Part shown: positions 42,291-53,150 of the stretch, piece after piece
How positions within the stretch are numbered: the first letter of the stretch is position 1
Layout: the number at the start of each line of letters is the position of its first letter
NCBI RefSeq assembly: GCF_037042905.1
Contig: NC_087249.1
Location: 35,665,401-35,729,400 of the forward strand
Reading direction: 5' to 3'
DNA: 64,000 bases
From: Lytechinus pictus
Taxonomy: Eukaryota; Echinodermata; Echinoidea; Temnopleuroida; Toxopneustidae
Position numbers and translations under genes: made by a program
The notes under the pieces: generated by a model
Databases searched by the model: none
The model's input: the letters and a program-made list of their open reading frames with translations, nothing else
Told to the model about the DNA's origin: nothing

Positions 42291-44229
42291 ATAATGATTA
42301 ACACACTGGCAACTGAGCTTAACTTGTATATTAATTTCATGAATATGTTTTATCTCTTTGCTTTTTGCTTTTAATTGCTTACTACAGTTATGACAAAGAA
42401 GTCTGGAACCTCAGAACCACCATAACTGTGTCTGCTACAATGTGTGTTCTTGCAACCAGCTGATTGATTCATTTTATCAACTCTTGAATGGTAGGTTACA
42501 TGTAAACTGTATTATTATTAATAATTCACCATGATGCGGATGGGGGTGAAATCTGTACACATTGACCCAAGGATAATGCAAAATGAAAAAGGCTAACACA
42601 AATCTCTATCTTGACTGGATTTCTCAGCAATGAAGACATCCCATTGATGGGGGGGGGGGGGGAGGGGAGGGGGTGGTTGTGCTCATCCAAGGTATACTGT
42701 ATGAAAGTGTGTATTTTGCTTTCATTGATTTAATTTATTGCATATTTTGATTTCCATGATTCTTTTATTTGGGGAAAAACAATCAGTTCACACTTTTTTA
42801 GATTACATCATGGCAAATTGCCAATTACTATGGTCTCAGGAGAAGGCCACTATCCCTCTATCATATCATCATTTGGGTGCAAACAACGCCCTTACCAGCA
42901 GACATAGGGGCATTTCTGCACCGATGGGTGCACAAAAATGGTTTGCTAAGGGCGTTCTTGCACTGAAAGGACAAAATTTGAACTAACCCAAGCTATGTAT
43001 AGTTATGGGCTTGCATTATTTCCCATATTATTTTTTTATGAACAGGTTGATTATCAGAACTGAATTCAGAGCTGCTCATGTCTGTAGTAACATCATTATA
43101 AGAGTGGACTACAGAATGAGGGCGTTGCTTGTTTAAAAACTTCACTCCATGGAGCTCTCCAAATTCATCGCAAATTAGACTGCTTCTGGAAACCAGATTT
43201 GTTCCTTCAAGCAGAGATGCTTGTGGCTTTCCTGACTGGACTTCTATGGATTCTTCATGCCAACCTTAAGAACTGTGGTCTTCTGCATGATACACATCAA
43301 TTTCAAACAAGACATTCTGTGGTGAAACACTTGATGCAGATGAAATGAAATTTTATTACTGAATCTCAGAAGTGATTCCTTGGGAGCAAGAAATAATGAA
43401 AAATAAAAATAAAAGGTCCATCAATAATGAATGTCTTGAGCAGTGTTCTTTTTTGTGCACAGATCAATGGATCTTTTCAAGTCCAAGCAGGGATGTACTG
43501 AATGCTGACCTCGAGGCAACATTTTGCTGGCCTTGGTCCGAGTCACTGTACAGAATCTATGGGAAGTTCTCTCAAGCTGCCTCATGACTCGGAAGAATCA
43601 GCCTCGACCTCATCCCTGTATGCAAGTGTGATATATATCTACGATGCAATCTCATGATTAAAGAGAGAGAAACAAGAGAGCTTCAGATTTTGAAGTGTAG
43701 CAATCTCCTGAAATGTATGTTTTATTTGAAAAACTTAATTGGGCATGTTATTCATTATGATATGTATGAATGAAAGCATTTAAGCAATTTAGTGCTCTTG
43801 CAAAACATATTCTGAGTTGTATTTACTGCAAACGCTCAGAAATATTTATAAGCATTTGCCAGTGCATGAAGTGTTTTAATAAAGAGTGGCTTTTGTGCCT
43901 ATGGAGAGTTATTATTTCTTCAACATTTCTTCATACAAATTATTTCAGAAATCACAATTTGAATATTCCATGACCTCTGATAACAAGAGCAGAATATTTT
44001 TGGTGATTGACACACTTTAAAATGATATTAGGAGAGAATGTACTGAAATTGTGTGAAAATAATGGCATAATTGCTGAAGAGGCCTATAAAGATTGAAAAT
44101 AACATTATTTCAAGTTTTTCTTGAAAAAAACCCATGGAAAATTGAAAATGGCATAATTTACACAAGTTTTCAAAACAAAATACAAACAAAAAAATTTTGC
44201 AGAATTTTTAGTACACAAGCCTATGGACA
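42291..44229. other. Interior of transposon T, no protein recognised
   Basis: About 1.9 kb, mostly AT-rich, with a G run at 42648-42670. Short plus-strand frames (42738, 43372, 43770) lack recognisable motifs. If T ever had its own transposase, its remains could lie here. Confidence 0.4.
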
Positions 44230-44488
44230 ATCAATTGAACGTAAAACGAACGCAAATTTTGCGCATCCTCCAAAATCTTACATAAGTTACGTTCGATTTG
44301 CAATCAATCGCAAAGCTTGCGCTTGATCTACATTGTACGTTCAATTGATCAAACGCAACTTCTTCTTGCAACAGGATTGAACGTAACTTGCGTTCAATTG
44401 CAGATTTGCGTTTAATCGGAGGACTTACGCTCAATTTTGGGAGTTGCGTTCGATTTGCGTTCAATCGCAAGTTTCTTGCAACACCCCA
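44230..44488. repeat. Subterminal repeats of transposon T
   Basis: Words such as GCGTTCAATCGCAAG, GATTTGCAATCAATCGCAA and ATTGAACGTAACTTGCG recur every 20-40 bp up to the end. The opposite end (37815-37990) has matching words. Confidence 0.7.
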
Positions 44489-44491
44489 TTA

Positions 44492-45106
44492 GTCCTATCA
44501 ATGTACCACTTAAAGGCACGTACGGGACACCATAACCTATCTTCGGAAACTGACGAGAGATTGCTAATGGCTGGAAGAAAAAATTTCACAGGGTTTAGAG
44601 GTTTCTTTTTTATTCTTAGTTAGAAACCTGGTCTAGGGATCAAGCGGACTCTGTCCTTCTCCCAACGGATATGACCCGGCCTTACTGTGAGTGCATGAAG
44701 CAAACTACGTCTTTGACCTGAAGCTATAGCCAACAAGAAGGCTTTCTTAATGGACAGATCAAAGAGGGAGCATTTATGCATGGGTTCAAAGGGGGATTTG
44801 GCTAGGGCCCGAAGGACCCGTGGAAGGTCCCATTTGGGGAAGAGTCTTCGGCTAGGAGGATTTTGTAAGAAAAAGGATCTTGTTAGTCTGGCAAGGACAA
44901 CTGAAATTGAGATAGTCTCCCCATTAGAGAAGTCTGAATGAATGGCTGCTATGGCTGATCTGTAACCCCTTATGGAGGAGACTGATAAACCTTCGTCAAA
45001 TAATAGAAGTAAGAAATCTGCTATCTTACCTAAAGAGGCAGAGGTTGGATCAATCTGTAAACTGCCACACCACCGGAAGTATCTCTGGAGTCTAGAATCA
45101 TAAGTG
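44492..45106 (-). pseudogene. DIRS-B2 recombinase, N-terminal piece
   Basis: Continues the recombinase of 37483-37804 on the other side of transposon T: the core-binding region and the SGQRRS-type arginine block (here SGQRRSLLHAL with small changes). It shares the B1 frameshift at CACAGGGTTTAGAGG and has an extra one-base change (GTTAGAAACC). It stops at the same junction with unrelated DNA. Confidence 0.75.
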
Positions 45107-45575
45107 TTCTAATTATGATGTATATTCATGCATTCATTGTTTTCTTGACAATTCAGTGTGTTTCTCTTTGTTTACAAATGATATTGTGCAAATTTCCTGT
45201 AGAAAAATTTATGACACTGATGGATTTCCATATAGTTACGATTGATTGGATCAATTGTAACTCTTTGTAAGACGGGGCCCTGGTTTGTGACCAGACCTGT
45301 CATAGTATCACAGGATGTAACCTTTCTGGAGGAATCCCCAACAAATCTAGAATGATATTGTCTTTTCTATCCTTTTCAAATAGTAATTATGGATGGAAAC
45401 CTCTTTACACAGCATTTGCTCAACCCTTTTGATAGTTTTTGGATTGCTGCAAGGTCCATAGTGACTTAATTGATAACATCATACAAAGGACTTCTTAGAT
45501 CCAAACATCGAGGACTCCATGATCAAACCAATGACATTTGCAGAGTAATGAATATCATACAGATGTTGATGTTGT

Positions 45576-45840
45576 GGAGCGTTGTGGCCCAGTGAATTAG
45601 TCTTCCAACTTTGAAACAGAGGGTTGTGGGTTCGAATCCCAGCCATGGCTTAATTTCCTTCAGCAAAAAAAAAAAAATAATAAAAAAAATAAAAAATCTT
45701 CCACATTGCGCAGCACTCAACCCAAGTGAGATGAATGGGTACCTGGCAGGACTTCATTCCTCGAAAAGCCAGGGTAAAAATATCCAAGTCTTTGGACATG
45801 TGATATGTGCTATACAAGAACTTCATTATTATTATTAACC
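45576..45840 (+). mobile_element. tRNA-derived SINE, B2 copy
   Basis: Counterpart of 4076-4320 with the same A-box-like head and B box GGTTCGAATCC, an A-rich expansion at 45665-45690, the CTCAACCCAAGTGAGATGAA body and the ATT tail. Confidence 0.75.
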
Positions 45841-46296
45841 AATTCATAATGAAAGTTGCAGCCAAGATTTACGAGATACCATATTGGCCTATCAATATTT
45901 GATTCTTTGGAAAAAAAAAAAAAATCTCAGGTCAATTTTGATGCAGGAACGAATTGACCACCCCTTGTACACTTTCAGAACCAGTGTATTGGTAACTCCT
46001 TGGTAGAATGTACGTCTAACAACCTGGAGGTGGGGGGGGGGGGATTTGCTGCTACCCTGTTTGGCGTTCAACATTTAGAGGATATAGCCTCATCGATCTG
46101 GAGCTGCACAGTGGCTGCCGGGCTCACGATCAATTGGGTAAAATGAATTTTCGGAATATTTCTATTCTCAGATTTCTATTACGAACAATGAAATATTTTC
46201 TTAATCACAATCCCTGATTGAGAACTCTGGGATTGCATGGGAAACTTTATCATTGGAACACACAGTAGATTGTTAACCGTCATAATTATTTCCAAG

Positions 46297-47512
46297 ACCA
46301 CACTCAAGAAACGATTCTACGGGCACAGATCCACCGTCAACACAGCAAAGCTGGACACTCCAGTTGGCCGCCATTTTAACCTCCCCAACCACTCCATCAC
46401 TGACATGATGCTACAGGGCATCGAATCGTTAGGTACCCGTCCTGACTCAGTCCGTACTAGCAGGGAGAAGCTCTGGATGAGACGACTTCGCACCACCCAA
46501 CCTCATGGCCTGAACATCCAAGAGGGGAATGACTGATTTTTCTTTCCTATCCACTTTCAATTTATATATACATATAATTTTTCCCCTCAGCTCTTTTGAA
46601 TAGTTACATTATAGTTTCTTACTCTACTTTCCTCCCATATCTCATACAAGCTCAGCTCCAATTTTTCCTTCCTTATTCAGGCGATATAATAATTATTATA
46701 TATATATATATATATATTTGTTTTTTGTTTTGTTTTTTCTCCACTCACCTCTTTTAGATTTACCACATTTGCTTATTTACATGTATACTATGGTTTCTTC
46801 ATAATACACCCCCTCTCTTCTATACTTGCTTTTACCTTTTTAGGCAATTTGCTTCCTCTTTTTCACATATACAGATTTTTTTTCTTTCCTACTATATAGT
46901 CTTATGTTTTTTCCCGTCACACCTAGCGGATTACCATATCAGTTACACCAAATGTGTATATATTTATATATTTTTTCATATACATTTCTTTTTTGGATAT
47001 ATTTATATACATATCACTTATAGATACATATTTACACTTACCTTCTTCTCTTAGTTTGTTTAATGCTTTATCAATATACTTATATGTCTTTTGCACATTA
47101 TCAGTTGTTCCCCATTCTTTTTCTTCTTTTTTCCCCCCACTCTTATGCACCAGTTTATTAAGCCTTTCTTTGTAACCTGTTTGACCCACCTCTCACTAAT
47201 TCTCTAGTTATTCATCCCTCTATCACTGTTTTGTTCCAGATCCTGTTTGATGTTGCCTGCCTCATTATCTTAATCCCTCTTGGCCTTACTTACACTAACT
47301 TCCCTTTGTGTCTGCCTACTCCTTTTCTTTCATCCCCTTCACTAACCTGATTGGTCTTCTCTACTCACTAATGCCCCTTTTGTCTCCTTGTTTCTAGTGT
47401 TGCTGTAGCTTGTTTGTGGTCTATATTATGGTTGTTCCACTTTATATGTTTGTCATTTTGCCTCCGACGAAGATTCTGCTAGGATCGAAAGCTTAGGCCC
47501 CTTTTTGACTTT
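46297..47512 (+). mobile_element. Penelope-like 3' fragment with 15-bp target duplication
   Basis: Inserted in DIRS-B2 and flanked by ATAATTATTTCCAAG at 46282-46296 and 47513-47527; B1 has the single empty site near 4730. The coding part (46297-46536) reads KRFYGHRSTVNTAK, PVGRHFNLPNHSITDM, REKLWMRRLRTTQPHGLN, the end of a GIY-YIG endonuclease of Penelope elements. It then stops and has about 1 kb of AT-rich 3' sequence. The target duplication and 5' truncation fit target-primed insertion. Confidence 0.85.
47465..47492 (+). ncRNA. Degenerate hammerhead-like core at end of Penelope fragment
   Basis: CCGACGA, then a short stem-loop (GATTC TGCTA GGATC, one G-T pair), then GAAA resembles a hammerhead core CUGANGA-stem II-GAAA with one change (U to C). 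Penelope-like elements are known to carry hammerhead motifs. Stems I and III were not established, so this is a suggestion only. Confidence 0.25.
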
Positions 47513-48014
47513 ATAATTATTTCCAAGGAAATTATTGTTTATGTATAATTTCTTTCAAAATATTCGCTCAATGAATATGTCGTTTGTGTTTGTATACTTT
47601 ATATCATTTGTATGTACAGCCAGTGGAGGCCAAATTTCTATGTATTTTATCATGGATCAACAATAAATGAATCTGAATATCATTGTGGTAAGTGTGGTAG
47701 AATCTGATGGACAATAGCAGCAATTCTTACTGCAGGGTTCACCACCCTCAGGTCTCAGGCTCAGTTTGAGATCTCAAGACTGTCTGGGCATCCACAGACC
47801 ACTCTATAAACCACACCTAAATGTTCCTTCTGTCATTCCTTTATAAGCCAATATTAGTCAGAATAGAAATATACCTAAGATGCCACATAAACATCATGAA
47901 TAGAACTACTAGGTCTACATTCGACACGAGTGACCTCAACTTTGTATGTAATCCATGTTTGGCAAGTTTTACCATTATGCCTGTAGAATTTGCCTGGTAT
48001 GATTTTGAGGTGCC

Positions 48015-48180
48015 AGGTAAAAATGGCAGAGGTAATAATGGCAGAGGTAAAAATGGCAGAGGTAAAAATGGCAGAGGTAAAAATGGCAGAGGTACAAATG
48101 GCAGAGGTAAAAATGGCAGAGGTAACAATGGCAGAGGTAAAAATGGCAGAGGTCATAATGGTAGAGGTAAAAATGGTCTT
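48015..48180. repeat. 15-bp minisatellite GGTAAAAATGGCAGA, about 11 copies
   Basis: Tandem units with small changes (GGTAACAATGGCAGA, GGTACAAATGGCAGA). As the period is a multiple of three, all frames stay open and give artefact peptides such as repeated GKNGR. Confidence 0.92.
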
Positions 48181-48709
48181 AAAACCCCATGCAAAAATAT
48201 CAAAAAGCGCCCGCATGTAAGCCCTACATAGATTAACTAAGAAAGGTTCTAAGAAAATAAAAATAATGGAAAGGGTAACATTTTTAAAATCATAGATAGA
48301 TCGTCTGCACAAAATTGATAATCTTTTGGTTGGAATATCTTATTTTTTCTGGACTCTCTTGGACGGCCTTCTCATGTCAAATCGCTGTATTAATATTCAA
48401 ATTTGAAGCACACTCTAGATCGCAATTGTACTTAATTCATTAAAGGGGGAGTTCAACCTCACATAAAATTCATTGTAGAATAGCAGAAAAAAAGTAAAAT
48501 GATATTGGAGAGGGTTTTAGGAAATCCATCAAAGATTAAAAAAGCTATACTTTTTTAATGATGACGTCATTTGCGAGCAGTTTTCCCATATTTGGTGTAT
48601 AAAGAATACTAATGAAATGTAATTTTCAAAAAAAAAAATCAAAATGGTTTTTATTGTATATCTTTTCATTTTTATGGGTGTTTCTTATATAGGTTATAAT
48701 AGGTACCAT

Positions 48710-50381
48710 TCTCTGGCTGCCCCTTTCTCGATCTTGAGAGCATCTAGAACTTTAGCCCTCCTTGCCCTCGTGCATAGCAGTGTTGATCTTGCTGCTTGCT
48801 CATACTGGAGTCGAGATCAGCGATTTTTGTGAGTGACTCTAACAATAAGTTCTTGTCATGGTAGAGACTCCAAGCCGCTGAGCCTCACTAAGAGCGGTTA
48901 ACAGGCACCCCTGGTACATCGCGAGTCTCATACCGCTCCGGGCGGCCGCGTCCAGCGCTGCTGGCTGATAGTCGGCTGTGCGGTAACCAGTGCCGCAGAG
49001 AGGGTTACGGCCCGATCTAGACTTCCTCGCTCCCGCATCCCCGACACGGAAAGCAACGTCCGGGACAGAAGGTGTGCACAAAGAAATCCTCAAAACCTTG
49101 AGCGGCAAACTGATAGTCCTTCGATACTTTTTAACTGATCGGTTTAAGCCGAGAGTGTTGCTTAACTAGGCCCCGAAAGCAGGATCTATACGGAGCATCC
49201 ATCTTGATCGCAGGACTGACTTCGTCCGAACTACTAAGGGACGAGTTCAGGTGGAAGATTGACTTCTCTCGCTCAGTTTCGCTACTGGTACTGTCTTTGG
49301 CCCGAAGTAGAGGGCAGTGTTTAGTCAGAACAGGGCTGACTGATGCCTGTTCCCACTAGCCGGAGTATCGCGTTCGTGTATGCCAGAACTCTAATGGTGA
49401 TTCTCCTCGTTCGAATCCCATTTGCTGGGCAGCTTGCAGGGAATGCACGGGGCTGCTATTAGAATTTGATGGGGAGATATCGCCCCAATCTCTTCTGCGA
49501 GATGTAACGGGTTGGTGGTAATCGAATTCCGAATCAGATTCTCCCACAATGGAAATCTCCTCGTTTCTTTCCGTCCCTTCCTTTCTCTACTACGAGGCGA
49601 GTATTCGCTAGCTTTTTCTCAATGGCTAGTACAAGGCGAGTTATCATTAGCCCCCACTCTGCGACCGGTACAAGGCGATCTAGACCTCTACGTCTAGAAT
49701 GAGTCGAGTTTTCATTAGCCCGTTGTCTCGGGCGGCTTTGTCTACTACTTGCCGGGCTGGCGGTAAGCAAGTCTAGTGGGTCGGGATAGGTCGATGGCGG
49801 CGCCCGCTGGGGAGGATCGCCTGTAAGGCTTCCAAGATCCAACTACCCGCCTCGGCGGGGTCTGGCAATGAATGGACTGACCGGTCACAATCCCGGGTCA
49901 GTAGGCTCTTCTTCTGAATTACAGGGGGTTGTAGTGGGTCGTTAATTCGAGCCTGATTGACATTAGAACACGAGTGGCCATCGCGAGGCCTCTTCTTGCC
50001 TGCCCTACTCTTTGATTTTATTTATTTATTTATTTATTTATTTATTTTTTTATTTTTTTATTTTTTTTAAAATTATTATTTATTTATTTTTTATGAGGAG
50101 CTACCCCGATCGGAAGGAGTGTAAACAGTCTCTTCCGATTTATCCGTACCCTTGTCTACCTCCCGCCAATGGGACTGGGTGTCTGATTGTGTAGAGTCAT
50201 CAGTCGGCGTTGTCTTGGCCGGGTTATTAGTGTTAGGGTTCTTGTTCTTCGGCTTTGTCTTGGCCGAGATATTGGCCCTCGGCTTTGTCTTGATCGAGTT
50301 TTTCTCCCCTTTATTGAGATCTCTTGGGTTGGGGGAGGCTTGGGAATTATCAATGTCTATGTCAGATATATCTACAGACAT
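48710..50381 (-). pseudogene. DIRS gag remnant (B2)
   Basis: Counterpart of the B1 gag remnant: the KTKPR-rich N-terminus (50091-50381), the SPSNSNSSPVHSLQAAQQ segment (49356-49547) and the helical ALDAAARSGMRLAMYQG segment (48839-49108), in shifted frames. It lacks the proline-rich end seen in B1 at 5469-5857, whose place is taken by unrelated DNA, and the 320-bp insertion of B1. No intact protein. Confidence 0.6.
50015..50095. repeat. TTTA microsatellite
   Basis: About 80 bp of TTTA and T-rich repeats. B1 has only a short version (7435-7463), so it expanded in B2. Confidence 0.9.
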
Positions 50382-50450
50382 CGTGATTAATAAAGAAAGG
50401 CACTGAAGCGCGGTGGCTAAACGTTTCGAGTGTACTAGGCGACGTCGCGG

Positions 50451-50637
50451 TAACGAAAAGAGGAGGCTTATATGCGGCGAGCGGGTTTTATGGGTCTCGT
50501 TCCGTGACGTGTTTCCCAGGCTACCTGATTGCAGTTAGCCTCTTTCGGGGAGTTTTTTACCGGTGGCTATTCGAGTCAGGGTAACGAATAGCAATTTGAT
50601 GAGATGGTATAGGTAAGTATAGCGCAGTGTAGTAAAT
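50451..50637. repeat. DIRS-B2 terminal repeat (element 5' side)
   Basis: Inverted partner of 36939-37152, ending GCGCAGTGTAGTAAAT exactly as in B1. Confidence 0.85.
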
Positions 50638-51539
50638 TACCAATTCAAATGACCATCCAGAGAAAATTACGTATTTATTCCCATCAATTTATTTGGAGCT
50701 CATTTTGGATCCAACTACCCCGCCAACTACACAATCTCAGGCAAGTTACAGCGCTCTCCGCTGGTTGCACTTGTTTGCTGGCGCTGGCAAGCACGCCTGT
50801 CGTTTCGGGAGAGTGAGTGTACGGGGCTGGTGTGTGCGAGTCAGGACTACGAATGCTAGTTGACCGAAAATCATTCGAATCGACTCTGCGTGATTCATGT
50901 CTTTAATATTGTTTCATTTTAAACTTATATGTTGTCATCTGCAAATATCATTGTTGAAGATATTTTGGGAAGAATTCTGCATTGGGCCCCGGCCTTTTTT
51001 GTGTTTTGTGATCATGGAAAATACAAACGAACTTTGCTCTGTCATCTGCTTGTGCAACGCTTACCCGGCCAGCGCATATCGTCAGTGCATGCAGTGCGTG
51101 CATAGCTCATCGACGCGACGGCTGAAGCAAAAAAATGACTCGATTTTCCCCGCCTTCAAAATTTGATGCATCGATGTTAGATCGAATTAAAGCTGTCGAA
51201 CACCGGTTTTCAAATTAATCGATATGACTCAGGCTTAATATAAATTCATAAAATATGGGAGACTTTACAAATATTTAGTGGTAAATCTGCAATTGGAGTA
51301 AAAATGAAATATCATAGACATTGTTTTACATCAAAAGTTTGGAGGGGGTACATTAAACTCATACAAGCATGAAAAAAATTATTATTAAAAAAAATCAGAT
51401 TACAATAAATTGATTACAAATATAAGGCATTAAACTTGATTTATAACAGAGGTGTAAGATAGCCGGGTATTGGACTTTTTCTATGTCTTTCAGTCTTGCC
51501 ATTACGAAAATGCCCCATTTGTTGTTCTACCGCTGTTGG
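50638..51539. other. Right flank of DIRS-B2, nothing coding recognised
   Basis: Mixed composition. 50740-50830 is somewhat GC-rich. Short plus-strand frames have no motif I can name. Confidence 0.4.
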
Positions 51540-53150
51540 GGTATCAAACTGCGGTAATATACCCCAAAATACGTTTGAAAATCTCATTTCTCATTTGAAC
51601 ATTTCCAAGCCCCGATAAACCCATCTTGGCCAGGTAATCCCCGTTGTCTCAGTTTCACCTCCACAGGCCAGTAAAGCCAAGGACGAAATGATAAACAACA
51701 GCTGTGCTATTACGTAAGACTTCTCTGCCTGAAGAAGGAACTTCGGAATTAAATTATTGTCTTCGATATTTAATCACGTTTTCAAAGGCATATTGTATTC
51801 AGACATCCAATATTAGTCCTATTTCAATTTCGAACGAAGAAAATCGACCTCGAAATAAGGAAAATAAGCGAATAAAAATTAGGTTATGCTTTGCATGCAG
51901 GGACTGCCCTTAAAGCGCTGCGCACACGATGCATCCCATAGTTTTTTTCCGTCCAGCAAGAAAATATGGGATGCATGCCGTTCACTCGCGCATTGATACA
52001 GTCCTGACGTTCGAAAAAAAAGAAGTAATGGCATACCAACATACACAGTAGAATAATCATGCGGCTGATATGTATAAAAATATGAAATCATTATTTTTTT
52101 TACCCCCAAAGTCTTATTCATAATTTAAATACAAACTATGACTGTAACTATCTTTTTAATCGCAAAAGTACCATTGTACCATATGTGGTTCTCCGGTAAA
52201 TTGAACATGTGCGCTGCATCGTTTCCACTGTTTGTTTTGGATAGTTTCACTTTTAGTTTCCACCATTAAATATTTAACGTAGATATGCTGTGCTAATTTT
52301 TTTGTGAGTCAAAATGTTCATCGTTGGAGAGCGAGTTCAGGCGATTGATGAGTTGGGAAGGTGGAGTGTGAGGTGATTAAAATTAGCGCCCTGTCCTTTC
52401 AGTCGGGAGCAAGAGAGAGAGAAATAGAGAGGGGGGGGGGGTGGAAACAAATCTCAAAGAAAACCTGAAACCAAGAAAGGTATTTCAGAGGGAGGTTTAC
52501 CGTATAGGCCTACACAGGATATAGGCCTACAAAATAAGAACAATGATGGAGAGAAAGAACAACACTCAAAGAAAAGATCATCTGCTAATAATGCCTGTGA
52601 ATTATAAAACGTTCTGATATAAATAGAACATTGAAATGCCATCCAAACTTTATGATTCATAATGCTGGCCTGTGTATTTTAATGTTCTTTGTATATACCT
52701 CAACTTTGAGAAAAGGACATTAATAGGCCTACAGATATGATTGGCAAATGCAGGTTCTTTAGAGGTGTAAAAAGGGGGTGGATGAATAAAAATAGTCCTA
52801 GAAAGAAAAAAAAACAGCCAGACAGAAAGAAAGAAGGAAAGAAAGAAAGGAAGGAAGAAAGAAAGAAAGGAAGAAAGAAGAAAAAAAGTTGCACTTCACC
52901 GCGTGTATACACGGAACTCCATAGCAGGCTCTTAGACCAAGGAGTTAGAGTGATATATCTCCTTGCTTAGACACGTTGCAATCCATCGTGCCGTGTGACC
53001 CCCTGCTGTGCTGGGCTGTCGCGTTATCTTCAGACCGAGGTCAAGAAACATGTGTTTTGATAATTAAATTTCTTGCTTGAGGGAATGGAGAAGAGAATTG
53101 GTGAAAACGATTTGGGGTATAGCGATCCTAAATGGAGGTTTTTCGTCATG
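51540..53150 (+). repeat. Dispersed repeat family R, copy 3, interrupted
   Basis: 51540-51935 matches 8290-8640 and 52980-53150 matches 8660-8850. About 1 kb between them (51935-52980) is an insertion containing G runs and a GAAA/GGAA microsatellite (52800-52890). Confidence 0.7.

Larger units (their letters stand above)
37808..44488. mobile_element. 6.7-kb TIR transposon T inserted in DIRS-B2
   Basis: The ends TGGGGCGTTGCAAGAAAG and GTTTCTTGCAACACCCCA are inverted repeats flanked by TTA (37805-37807 and 44489-44491). Comparison with DIRS-B1, where ACACTTAGTCC is uninterrupted, proves the insertion and the 3-bp duplication. Subterminal regions on both sides are full of TTGCGTTCAAT/ATTGAACGCAA-type words. 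A TTA target duplication fits PIF/Harbinger, but I recognise no transposase, so the class is open. It has collected a LINE fragment, a foldback MITE and several G-run repeats. Confidence 0.85.
45107..48709. other. Unrelated block replacing RT/RNase H in DIRS-B2
   Basis: Same block as 3610-5400 in B1, expanded by a Penelope-like insertion (46297-47512), a minisatellite (48015-48180) and half of a TTAA-type MITE starting near 48439 (TTAAAGGGGGAGTTCAACCT). No DIRS pol coding sequence is present. Confidence 0.75.
36939..50637 (-). mobile_element. DIRS-B2: non-autonomous DIRS-like element with nested insertions
   Basis: Second copy of the DIRS-B family, with the same order as DIRS-B1: terminal repeat (36939-37152), ICR (37193-37298), recombinase remnant (37483-37804 and 44492-45106), unrelated block, gag remnant, and terminal repeat (50451-50637). 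It is 13.7 kb long mainly because of a 6.7-kb TIR transposon (37808-44488) and a 1.2-kb Penelope-like insertion (46297-47512), both absent from DIRS-B1. Sequence identity to B1 looks high throughout, but I cannot put a number on it. Confidence 0.85.

Noticed and set aside
47990-48220. Plus-strand frames with repeated GKNGR and MAEVK
   Set aside because: All frames stay open because the minisatellite period is 15 bp; nothing else supports a gene.
36939-50637. A giant 13.7-kb DIRS element
   Set aside because: Comparison with DIRS-B1 shows that the extra length comes from nested insertions.
2142-50637. Segmental duplication as the origin of DIRS-B1 and DIRS-B2
   Set aside because: Similarity stops exactly at the element ends and the flanks differ, which points to two insertions.
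52700-52970. Lys-rich and Phe-rich frames on opposite strands
   Set aside because: They come from the GAAA/GGAA microsatellite.
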